Positions 1 to 5,850 of a stretch of 6,110 nt of DNA are shown one piece after another. A program made the translations under genes and the position numbers. Under the pieces are notes generated by a model, which made no database searches, was not told where the DNA came from, and saw only the letters and a program-made list of their open reading frames with translations. Every line of letters begins with the position of its first letter. Position 1 is the first letter of the stretch. This stretch comes from Campylobacteraceae bacterium (lineage in GTDB: Bacteria; Campylobacterota; Campylobacteria; Campylobacterales; Campylobacteraceae). The DNA lies in NCBI GenBank assembly GCA_012521935.1, contig JAAYLJ010000002.1, forward strand, positions 1 through 6,110. The letters run 5' to 3'.

Positions 1-72
1 AAAGAGAAGAAATCTTTACACAAAGATGAAATTAACAAGCTAAATAAATCATTTAGTAATAATTATAAATAA
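1..72 (+). CDS. Possible C-terminal end of an upstream gene (5' partial)
   Basis: Reading from base 1, the plus strand is open for 23 codons and ends in TAA at 70-72. The residues are hydrophilic and rich in lysine and asparagine (it begins KEKKSLHKDEINKLNK), as is common at the C-terminus of cytoplasmic proteins in AT-rich genomes. The other two plus frames stop earlier, after 13 and 8 codons. The stretch is too short to recognise a family, and AT-rich non-coding DNA can be open by chance over this length. The next gene starts 76 bases further on and has its own -10 box, so the two are probably separate units. Confidence 0.3.
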   Translation, partial: KEKKSLHKDEINKLNKSFSNNYK

Positions 73-113
73 TATTTACATATATTTTAAGCATAAATTA
101 GTAATTAAAAATA

Positions 114-119
114 TATAAT
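114..119 (+). promoter_or_regulatory. Probable sigma-70 -10 box for the outer-membrane protein gene
   Basis: A perfect TATAAT lies 29 bases upstream of the ATG at 149, in very AT-rich DNA. No convincing -35 box is seen at 16-18 bases upstream, which is usual for campylobacterotal sigma-70 promoters, where the -10 box dominates. The predicted start near 126 would give a leader of about 23 bases. The ribosome binding region just before the ATG is purine-rich (AAAGAGAAGAG, 138-148) rather than a clean AGGAG. Confidence 0.55.
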
Positions 120-148
120 CTTCTTAATCTTAAAATTAAAGAGAAGAG

Positions 149-748
149 ATGTTTAAAAAATCTTTAGTTCTTTCTGGAGCCCTAGTTTTTGCAACGGCTG
201 GCTTAGCAAATGACATTGAGTCGTACTTGGGTATTGGTGGTGGGGTAGATTGGTCTCGTTTTAAAGAGAATGTTACTTATACAGCACCAGGTATTTATAA
301 ATCATCATCGATTACAGAAACAAAATCTGCTTTTAGCATGAAGCTTACTGGCGGGGCGATAGTAGATCAAAACCATAGACTATCTCTTAGCTACATCCCT
401 GTTTTTAAAAGTTACTACAATATACACAATTTTCTAGGAGCGTATGATTATCTATATTCGCTTGATGGAGATAAGAAGATTTATGGTGGTATCCACTTAG
501 GTTTTGCAAACTTTAAAGGGAAAAAAGATGCAAGTGTGTATGGCGATAAAACTGCTTTTGCATATGGTTTGCAAGGTGGCTTAATTTATGAGTTAGATAG
601 AAACTTAGAGCTTGATTTTGGATTAATGTACACAAAACATGATGCTAAATTAAAATATCAAGAAACAGTTGGAGCTGGAGTTGATAATTCAACTGTTAAA
701 CTTGAGCACTCCCTATCAGCTTTAGTTGGAATAAACTATAAGTTTTAA
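149..748 (+). CDS. Exported small outer-membrane beta-barrel protein
   Basis: The 199-residue product has a clear Sec signal peptide: KK at residues 3-4, a hydrophobic core at about 5-18, and a likely signal peptidase I site after A20 (GLA before NDIES). The mature part of about 179 residues consists of alternating polar and hydrophobic segments rich in Gly, Tyr and Phe (roughly 24-36, 61-73, 76-86, 97-105, 110-123, 135-150, 152-164 and 183-199). That is consistent with an eight-stranded barrel, and the protein ends in GINYKF, with the terminal Phe expected of a BAM recognition signal. Size and pattern fit the broad OmpA-like/opacity-type barrel group. There is no C-terminal peptidoglycan-binding domain, no cysteine and no lipobox. 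The location is the outer membrane; the specific function (structural, adhesin or small channel) cannot be told. It has its own promoter and converges on the transporter genes, so it is not co-transcribed with them. Confidence 0.8.
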   Translation: MFKKSLVLSGALVFATAGLANDIESYLGIGGGVDWSRFKENVTYTAPGIYKSSSITETKSAFSMKLTGGAIVDQNHRLSLSYIPVFKSYYNIHNFLGAYDYLYSLDGDKKIYGGIHLGFANFKGKKDASVYGDKTAFAYGLQGGLIYELDRNLELDFGLMYTKHDAKLKYQETVGAGVDNSTVKLEHSLSALVGINYKF

Positions 749-777
749 AAGTTAGCCACAAACATTGTGGCTAACTT
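749..777. terminator. Hairpin terminator between convergent genes
   Basis: AAGTTAGCCACAA (749-761) and its exact reverse complement TTGTGGCTAACTT (765-777) form a perfect 13-bp stem with a 3-base loop. It begins directly after the TAA of the outer-membrane protein gene (746-748). On the minus strand the stem runs into a short T run (CTTTTAAAAC), so it works best as the terminator of the TRAP permease gene, whose TAG stop (773-771) lies inside the stem. In the plus direction the stem is followed by GCAGG with no T run, so termination of the barrel gene would be less typical. A shared bidirectional terminator is the simplest reading. Confidence 0.75.
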
Positions 778-2867
778 GCAGGATTTCCACTTCTTAAGCT
801 TGGATTTTTTGAACTAATAATCCACTGTTTTGCAAAGATTAGAAAATAGACTAAAAAGCCAATGGCGTAAGAAATTCCTTCATTTGGTATAAAGCCTAAA
901 TTCTTGACGCAAATATTTGGAATCATCACAAGTGGCACTATGGCTAAAAGTATTAATCTTTCAATATAACTACATTTTGTAACAAACCACCCTTGAAGTG
1001 CGCTTGAGAAAGCAAACATCCCCACTGTTGCACCTGTTAAAATGAGTAAAATTTCAAAAGGATTAGTTATCCAAGAGATGCTTTTTGGATCATTTGGACT
1101 AACGATACTTTCTATGAGTAAAATTTTATTATTGAAAAAGAAGGCAAAAGGTACCAAAGTAGTTCTTAAATCATAAAAAAATCCTTGAATGCCAACTGAA
1201 ACTGGATTTGCTTTAGCTATCCCAGCTGCGGCGTAAGCTGCAATACCAACTGGAGGTGTATCATCAGCTAAAATCCCAAAATAAAATACAAAAAGATGCA
1301 CCGCAATTGCTGGAACTAAAAGCCCATTTTTTGCAGCTAAAAGCAAAATAACTGGCGCTACTAAACTTGATACAACTATGTAGTTTGCAGTTGTAGGAAG
1401 CCCCATTCCTAAAATTATACTCATCACAGCAGTTAAAAGAAGTATTAAAATGATGCTATTCCCAGCTAAAAGATCTACAACTTCAGCTAAAACCTGTCCA
1501 ACCCCAGTAAGTGAAATGGAGCCAACAATCAAGCCTGCCAAAGCCGTAGCAATGGCAACTGTCACCATGTTTTTAGCTGCATTTACCATTGCCCAAAATA
1601 TATCTTTTAAGCCTTTTATAAAATCATTTAACAAAACTCTCTCTTTCTTAAAGATTTTTTTAATAGGCCCTTGAAGTAAAATCATTATAAATAGAACCAA
1701 TATCGAGTTTAAGGCTGCGGAAATTGGAGATTCTTTTGCTATTAAAAGAGTATAAAGAAGAACAAATATTGGAATGAGATAGTGTAGTCCACTAAATAAA
1801 ATCTTAAGGCTAGATCTTAACCCATCTCCTTTTAAACCCTTTAATCCTAATTTGCTACTTTCTAAATGGACGATAAAAAAGAGCCCAGCGTAGCATACAA
1901 AAGCAGGAATTACAGCAGCAACCATAACATAAGTGTAGCTCATTCCTAAAAATTCAGCGATTATAAAAGCAGCAGCTCCCATGATTGGTGGCATAAGTTG
2001 ACCATTTACCCCAGCGGCAACTTCAATGGCACCTGCTTTAGTGCTTGAGAGTCCAGCTTTTTTCATTAATGGAATGGTAAAAGTTCCAACAGTAACAACA
2101 TTAGCAGTAGAGCTCCCGCTTACCATTCCAGTAAGCCCGCTTGCGATAACACTCGCCTTAGCAGGACCTCCTCTAAATCTACCCAAAAGTGCAAAAGCAA
2201 CATTTATAAAGTATTGCCCAGCTCCAGCTCTCTCAAGAAGAGCGCCAAAGAGTACAAAAAGATATATAAAGCTAGTACTTACCCCTAATGGAACACCAAA
2301 AATCCCCTCTGTAGTTAAAAACATATGGCCAGCTAATTTATTTATGCTAGCACCTCTATGAGCGATTATATCTGGCATTGATTGGCCAAAATAGCAATAT
2401 AGTAAAAATATAAAACCTATAGTCCCTAATGCAGGTCCAATCATTCTTCTACCTGCTTCAAGTAAAATTACTATTGCAATGATGGCTATGATAATATCTC
2501 TTGTTAAATAATCTCCAGGTCTTAAAGCTAAACTATAAAATTCAATGAATGGATATAAAACTGCTCCAGCGCCTAAAATAAGGAGCATCCAATCGTACCA
2601 AGGGATTTTACTGAAAGCTTTTTTGTGATAAGTGAGCGGAAAAAGTGAAAAAACAAGAGTTACTGCAAAAGCAAGATGAATAGATCTTGCCATTACGGTA
2701 TTTAAAGGAAAATATGCGATATAAAGCTGAAATAGTGACCAAGAAAAAGCAACAATGGTAGTAAGCCAAAAGAGCCCTTTTGAGGTAAAGGTTCTAGTTT
2801 TTACCTCAAGAGCCCCATCTTCACTAAAAGACTCCTTAGTTGCTGTTTTATTATTAAGTTCATCCAT
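771..2867 (-). CDS. TRAP transporter fused permease (4TM/12TM type, TAXI-associated)
   Basis: This 698-residue integral inner-membrane protein fuses the small (DctQ-like) and large (DctM-like) TRAP subunits. After a polar cytoplasmic N-terminus (1-30) come about four helices (about 32-52, 60-80, 92-112, 123-140), then the large domain. Conserved large-subunit motifs are visible: SGSSTANVVTVGTFTIP (250-266), AAGVNGQLMPPIMGAAAF (284-301), GMGLPTTANY (487-496) and ADDTPPVGIAAYAAAGIAKA (534-553). The last 100 residues add further helices and include ALQGW (623-627), resembling the C-terminal extension (DUF3394-like) of many fused TRAP permeases. Known members are ion-coupled secondary transporters, usually Na+-driven, that take substrate from a periplasmic binding protein; the gene for one lies 12 bases upstream. 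No clear Shine-Dalgarno sequence precedes the ATG (TCAAGTTTAGAA), which suggests translational coupling. No frameshift or missing motif was noticed. The substrate is unknown. Confidence 0.92.
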   Translation of the reverse strand: MDELNNKTATKESFSEDGALEVKTRTFTSKGLFWLTTIVAFSWSLFQLYIAYFPLNTVMARSIHLAFAVTLVFSLFPLTYHKKAFSKIPWYDWMLLILGAGAVLYPFIEFYSLALRPGDYLTRDIIIAIIAIVILLEAGRRMIGPALGTIGFIFLLYCYFGQSMPDIIAHRGASINKLAGHMFLTTEGIFGVPLGVSTSFIYLFVLFGALLERAGAGQYFINVAFALLGRFRGGPAKASVIASGLTGMVSGSSTANVVTVGTFTIPLMKKAGLSSTKAGAIEVAAGVNGQLMPPIMGAAAFIIAEFLGMSYTYVMVAAVIPAFVCYAGLFFIVHLESSKLGLKGLKGDGLRSSLKILFSGLHYLIPIFVLLYTLLIAKESPISAALNSILVLFIMILLQGPIKKIFKKERVLLNDFIKGLKDIFWAMVNAAKNMVTVAIATALAGLIVGSISLTGVGQVLAEVVDLLAGNSIILILLLTAVMSIILGMGLPTTANYIVVSSLVAPVILLLAAKNGLLVPAIAVHLFVFYFGILADDTPPVGIAAYAAAGIAKANPVSVGIQGFFYDLRTTLVPFAFFFNNKILLIESIVSPNDPKSISWITNPFEILLILTGATVGMFAFSSALQGWFVTKCSYIERLILLAIVPLVMIPNICVKNLGFIPNEGISYAIGFLVYFLIFAKQWIISSKNPSLRSGNPAS

Positions 2868-2879
2868 TTCTAAACTTGA

Positions 2880-3821
2880 CTACTTTAAAACACCAGCTTC
2901 TATGAAAGCCTCCTTAGCTGCTGGATGAAGCGGAGCGCTCAATCCCTCAAGTAGCGACTCTTTAGTGACAAATTTTAGTGCTGGATGAAGATTTTGATAC
3001 TCTTCAAAATTATCCAAAACAGATTTAACTACTGCTTTTACACTAGCATCACTTTGATTTTTGCTAGAAACTAAAACTGCTTTTACGCCGATGGTTAAAG
3101 TATCATGATCTACTCCATCATACAACCCTTTTGAAATTACTCCTTTTGCATAATATGGGAGTTTTTCAATAATCCTATCTGCAACATCCTCATCAATACT
3201 CACCAAATCTATCGGTAAAGATATAGCTGCATCAGTGATGTTTGCCGTGGGGTGCCCAACCATATAGAAATAACCATCAATTTTTTTATCTTTCAAAGCC
3301 ATAGGCGATTCAGGAGCTGTTAAAACTCCTCGGTGTGAGAGATCTTTCTCGCTAATGCCATACTCATTAAAAACTGTAAGAGCTGTAAATTCATTTCCAC
3401 TGCCAGGATTTCCAACATTAATTTTTTTTCCTTTTACATCAGGGTATTTTTTAATATTGCTACTTTTTGATACAACAAAAGCTAAAAGTTCAGGGTAGAT
3501 TGACATTACTGCTCTTAAGTTTTTATCACTCTTGCCTTCAAAATTTCCAATACCATTATATTTATCGTACACAACATCACTTTGTACAAAACCAAAATTA
3601 AGCTCATCTTTTAAGACATTGTTTACATTATAAATAGATCCACCAGTTGATTCAACTGAACAGCGAATATCTTTATTTTTATTTGCCAACCTGCATATAG
3701 CGCCACCAACAGGATAATAAGTTCCTGTCATTCCCCCAGTACCAATAGAGATAAACTCTTTTGCCATTAGGCTTGAAAAAGTTAAGCCTAAAGAAATGAA
3801 AAATAGAAAAATTTTCTTCAT
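2880..3821 (-). CDS. TAXI-family TRAP solute-binding protein
   Basis: This is the periplasmic substrate receptor of the TRAP system. From the chosen start it has 313 residues: a signal peptide (KK at 2-3, core 4-18, probable cleavage after A20 in LMA before KEF) and a mature domain of about 293. TAXI family marks are clear: SIGTGGMTGTYYPVGGAIC (25-43), ESTGGS (57-62), a GNPGSGNE loop (137-144), GHPTANITD (189-197) and LHPAAKEAF (298-306). Cysteines 43 and 54 sit where TAXI proteins commonly carry a pair, possibly a disulfide. It belongs to the TAXI branch, not the DctP branch. TAXI proteins studied elsewhere have been linked to glutamate-like or dicarboxylate ligands, but that does not fix the ligand here. 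The start at 3821 is preferred over an in-frame ATG at 3866, because AAGGAG stands 6 bases before it and the signal peptide begins exactly there. The fused permease gene follows after 12 bases. Confidence 0.92.
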   Translation of the reverse strand: MKKIFLFFISLGLTFSSLMAKEFISIGTGGMTGTYYPVGGAICRLANKNKDIRCSVESTGGSIYNVNNVLKDELNFGFVQSDVVYDKYNGIGNFEGKSDKNLRAVMSIYPELLAFVVSKSSNIKKYPDVKGKKINVGNPGSGNEFTALTVFNEYGISEKDLSHRGVLTAPESPMALKDKKIDGYFYMVGHPTANITDAAISLPIDLVSIDEDVADRIIEKLPYYAKGVISKGLYDGVDHDTLTIGVKAVLVSSKNQSDASVKAVVKSVLDNFEEYQNLHPALKFVTKESLLEGLSAPLHPAAKEAFIEAGVLK

Positions 3822-3827
3822 ACACAA

Positions 3828-3833
3828 CTCCTT
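3828..3833 (-). promoter_or_regulatory. Ribosome binding site that fixes the TAXI protein start
   Basis: On the minus strand AAGGAG is followed by six bases (TTGTGT) and then the ATG at 3821-3819. This is the strongest Shine-Dalgarno match in the window and supports the shorter start. The 15 extra residues encoded from 3866 (MIPCFVTMRKNKELC) would put a charged, non-signal stretch ahead of the signal peptide. Confidence 0.8.
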
Positions 3834-3871
3834 ATTTTTTCTCATAGTAACAAAACAAGGAATCAATTTTT

Positions 3872-3899
3872 CTTATAAAACAGAAAAATAAGCTACCAA
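3872..3899 (-). promoter_or_regulatory. Candidate sigma-70 promoter for the TAXI-TRAP operon
   Basis: Read on the minus strand, TTGGTA (3899-3894, 4 of 6 to the -35 consensus) is followed after 16 bases by TATAAG (3877-3872, 5 of 6 to the -10 consensus), with a T-rich spacer. The predicted start near 3865 leaves a leader of about 44 bases ahead of the ATG at 3821. The box lies in the 128-base gap after ruvB (3822-3949). That gap is otherwise AT-rich, with no evident gene and no clean terminator hairpin for ruvB, so read-through from panB-ruvB into the transporter genes is possible. Confidence 0.4.
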
Positions 3900-3949
3900 A
3901 TAAGTTAATGTAATAAAAAGTAACACATAAGTAAAAATAAGTTTAAAAA

Positions 3950-4948
3950 CTAAAAGAGTGCTTTTTGGTTTTTACGAAAAAGTTCAAAACATTTAGGGGT
4001 AGCAACTCTGCCTCTTGCCGTTCTTTCTATGTAACCTTTAGATATGAGATATGGTTCAATGACATCTTCAATTGTTCCTTCATCTTCACTTAGAGCCGCG
4101 GCAATAGTACTAAGCCCAAGCGGCCTTCCATCTGATTCTAATAAAATATTTATAAATCTTAAATCCATCTCATCAAAGCCCATTGAGTCAACTCCAAGCT
4201 CTTCAAGTCCATATTTTGCACGAAAAAGATTTATCATATTTTCATCTTCTACATCAGCATAATCTCTAATTCTTTTTAGCAGTCTAAGTGCTATTCTAGG
4301 AGTTCCTCTGCATCTTTTTGCCATCTCTAATGCTGCGTCACCATCGCAAGGTTTTTCAAGTTTTATGGCAGCTTTTTGGATGATTTTAGAAAGCTCTTGT
4401 GAGGAGTAAAACTGTAACCTAAAGTGCATTCCAAAGCGATCTCTTAATGGAGAGCTAATCATTCCAGCCCTAGTTGTAGCGCCAATTAGCGTAAATTTAG
4501 GTAAATCAATCTTTATAGTTTGTGCAGCAGGTCCGCTTCCAATGATGATATCAAGCCTAAAATCTTCCATTGCAGGATATAAAATCTCTTCAATTGCAGG
4601 TGAGAGCCTATGTATCTCATCTATAAAAAGTATATCTCCTTCTTCTAAGTTTGTTAAAATTGCAGCTAAATCACCACTTTTTTCTATCATGGGTGCGGCA
4701 GTTATTTTAATGTTTGCTACCATCTCATTTGCAATTATATAAGCAAGTGTTGTCTTTCCAAGCCCAGGAGGTCCAAAAAATAGAACATGATCTAAACTCT
4801 CTCCTCTTTTTTTGGAAGCTTTAATGAAGACTTGAAGATTTTTTTTAATCTGCTCTTGTCCAATATAATCACCCCAAGAAGTTGGTCTAAGTGAGTTTTC
4901 GTACTCACTTTCAAACTTTAATTTTTCAATCTCAACTACTCTTTCCAT
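3950..4948 (-). CDS. ruvB: Holliday junction branch migration ATPase RuvB
   Basis: RuvB is the hexameric AAA+ motor that, with RuvA, drives branch migration of Holliday junctions so that RuvC can resolve them; it acts in the cytoplasm in recombination and repair. The 332-residue product is close to the usual length. Visible parts in order are SLRPTSWGDYIGQ (19-31), Walker A GPPGLGKT (59-66), Walker B ILFIDEIH (106-113), sensor 1 GATTR (156-160), the arginine-finger region SSPLRDRFG (165-173), sensor 2 around RGTPRIALRLLKR (214-226), and the C-terminal winged helix (about 260-332, with RPLGLSTIAAAL and GYIERTARGRVAT). All key motifs are intact. Its ATG directly follows the panB TAA, and only a poor ribosome binding match (AAGACGAG within panB) precedes it, so its translation is probably coupled to panB. 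ruvA and ruvC are not in the window. Confidence 0.97.
   Translation of the reverse strand: MERVVEIEKLKFESEYENSLRPTSWGDYIGQEQIKKNLQVFIKASKKRGESLDHVLFFGPPGLGKTTLAYIIANEMVANIKITAAPMIEKSGDLAAILTNLEEGDILFIDEIHRLSPAIEEILYPAMEDFRLDIIIGSGPAAQTIKIDLPKFTLIGATTRAGMISSPLRDRFGMHFRLQFYSSQELSKIIQKAAIKLEKPCDGDAALEMAKRCRGTPRIALRLLKRIRDYADVEDENMINLFRAKYGLEELGVDSMGFDEMDLRFINILLESDGRPLGLSTIAAALSEDEGTIEDVIEPYLISKGYIERTARGRVATPKCFELFRKNQKALF
4889..4910. repeat. 8-bp inverted repeat inside the 5' part of ruvB
   Basis: AAGTGAGT (4889-4896) and ACTCACTT (4903-4910) are exact reverse complements separated by 6 bases. They cover ruvB codons 13-20. In the panB-ruvB transcript this could fold into a hairpin about 38 bases after the ruvB start codon. 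The codons encode ESEYENSL, plausible family sequence, so it may be a chance result of codon use. No T run follows it in the direction of transcription (it is followed by AGACC), so it is not a typical intrinsic terminator. Confidence 0.5.
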
Positions 4949-5758
4949 TTAATAACTCGTCTTTTCATCTGGGAATTTACGCATCTTTACCTCATTTGCA
5001 TAACAAGAGATGGCTTCATCTATAAGCTTTGCGCCTTCAAGATATTTTTTCACAAATTTTGGTTTAAAATCACTAAAAAATCCAAAAGCATCGCTCCAAA
5101 CAAGAACTTGTCCATCTACTTCATTTCCTGCCCCAATGCCTATTAATGGTATGTTCACGCTTTTTGAAACCTCTTTTGCAACACTGCTTATAACTCCTTC
5201 AATAACTATGCAAAAAACTCCAGCCTCATAAAGTGCTTTAGCGTCTTTAATGAGCTTAGCTTGCTCTGTTTCACTTTTGCCTTTTACTTTATATCCACCC
5301 TCAGCTCTAGAGTTTTGCGGAAGCAAACCAATGTGTCCCATAACTGCAATGCCATTATCTACTAAATATTTTGCAATATGTGCGCGATTAGTTCCACCTT
5401 CAATCTTCACCGCATGCGCATCAGTTTGTGAGTAAAATTTACTTGCATTTTTAAGTGCGATTTCTGGAGTTGGGTAACTATTAAAAGGCATATCAGCAAC
5501 TACAAGAGAGTTTTTTGCCCCTTTACAAACTGCTTTTGTGTGATACAGCATAATTTCCATCGTTGCACTTAGCGTGTCTTTTTCGCCGCCAAAACTCATG
5601 TGTAAGCTATCTCCAACTAAAATAATATCAACATGAGGATCAAAAAGTTTTGCAAAAAGAGCATCGTAAGCTGTTATCATCACAATAGGCTCTTGATTTT
5701 TCCTCTCTTTGATTGAAGATACTGTTTGGGCTTTTTTTAAATTTGGTAATATGCTCAT
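4949..5758 (-). CDS. panB: 3-methyl-2-oxobutanoate hydroxymethyltransferase PanB
   Basis: PanB transfers a hydroxymethyl group from 5,10-methylene-tetrahydrofolate to 3-methyl-2-oxobutanoate, giving 2-dehydropantoate, the first committed step towards pantothenate and coenzyme A. The product has 269 residues, the normal family length, and is a cytoplasmic TIM-barrel enzyme. Family motifs are MITAYDA (27-33), LVGDSLHM (47-54), VVADMPF (86-92), KIEGG (118-122), GHIGLLPQ (141-148), IEGV (186-189) and IGIGAG (206-211). By alignment with the E. coli enzyme, D50, D89 and E120 match its metal ligands D45, D84 and E114, and E187 matches the catalytic E181. The start is supported by AGGA seven bases upstream (5769-5766). 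It is the first gene of a probable panB-ruvB operon; panC and panD are not adjacent within the window. Confidence 0.97.
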   Translation of the reverse strand: MSILPNLKKAQTVSSIKERKNQEPIVMITAYDALFAKLFDPHVDIILVGDSLHMSFGGEKDTLSATMEIMLYHTKAVCKGAKNSLVVADMPFNSYPTPEIALKNASKFYSQTDAHAVKIEGGTNRAHIAKYLVDNGIAVMGHIGLLPQNSRAEGGYKVKGKSETEQAKLIKDAKALYEAGVFCIVIEGVISSVAKEVSKSVNIPLIGIGAGNEVDGQVLVWSDAFGFFSDFKPKFVKKYLEGAKLIDEAISCYANEVKMRKFPDEKTSY

Positions 5759-5794
5759 AATTAAATCCTAAATAAGGGGTTAGCCTATCTTGAA

Positions 5795-5824
5795 GTACCA
5801 TAGATTTTATCAAAAAAATGGTAC
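5795..5824. promoter_or_regulatory. Inverted repeat across divergent promoters, possible operator
   Basis: GTACCAT (5795-5801) and ATGGTAC (5818-5824) are perfect 7-bp reverse complements separated by 16 bases that include a run of seven A's. The right arm overlaps the -10 region of the Hpt gene promoter. The left arm sits at the predicted panB transcription start, with the panB -10 between the arms. The symmetry and placement fit a dimeric regulator acting on both genes, but no regulator family is recognised and chance remains possible. Confidence 0.35.
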
Positions 5825-5832
5825 AATTGCAA
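5804..5832 (-). promoter_or_regulatory. Probable sigma-70 promoter of the panB-ruvB operon
   Basis: On the minus strand TTGCAA (5832-5827, 4 of 6 to the -35 consensus), a 17-base T-rich spacer, and TAAAAT (5809-5804, 5 of 6 to the -10 consensus) form the best promoter match in the window. Transcription would start near 5797, about 38 bases before the panB ATG. It overlaps the promoter of the divergent Hpt gene. Confidence 0.55.
5819..5827 (+). promoter_or_regulatory. Probable extended -10 promoter of the Hpt gene
   Basis: TGG followed by TACAAT (5822-5827) fits the extended -10 form TGnTATAAT with one mismatch in the hexamer, preceded by an A run. No good -35 box lies 16-18 bases upstream. 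Transcription would begin near 5834, giving a leader of about 17 bases that contains the ribosome binding site GAGAGG (5838-5843), seven bases before the ATG at 5851. Confidence 0.5.
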
Positions 5833-5850
5833 CGAATGAGAGGTTAAAAG

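Noticed and set aside
53..105. Direct repeat TTAGTAAT at 53-60 and 98-105 upstream of the barrel gene
   Set aside because: Eight AT-rich bases repeated once in a stretch that is mostly A and T carries little information, and no symmetry or phasing suggests a binding site.
61..113. Fur-box-like AT-rich sequence before the barrel gene
   Set aside because: The region contains AATAAT-like strings, but no 19-base palindrome close to a Fur consensus could be aligned.
1450..1674. Plus-strand open frame of 74 codons within the TRAP permease gene
   Set aside because: It is antisense to membrane helices of the permease and has no family resemblance; the coding constraint is explained by the minus-strand gene.
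2026..2361. Plus-strand open frame of 111 codons within the TRAP permease gene
   Set aside because: It lies antisense to highly conserved permease motifs, has proline/alanine/leucine-rich composition typical of a mirror frame, and no ribosome binding site was noted. It is a shadow of the real gene.
3822..3866. Longer TAXI binding-protein start at 3866
   Set aside because: It would place 15 charged or mixed residues before a textbook signal peptide, and the ATG at 3821 has AAGGAG at ideal spacing. The 3866 start would also coincide with the predicted transcription start.
3886..3941. Repeated ATAAG motifs in the ruvB-TAXI gap (3888, 3900, 3927, 3937)
   Set aside because: Spacing is irregular (12, 27 and 10 bases) and the motif is short in very AT-rich DNA, so chance explains it.
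4044..4742. Plus-strand open frames antisense to ruvB (4044-4262 and 4542-4742)
   Set aside because: They are serine- and isoleucine-rich products mirroring conserved RuvB codons, with no independent start signals.
5010..5435. Plus-strand open frames antisense to panB (5010-5231 and 5250-5435)
   Set aside because: They have low-complexity, mirror-type composition and lie wholly within a well-supported enzyme gene on the other strand.
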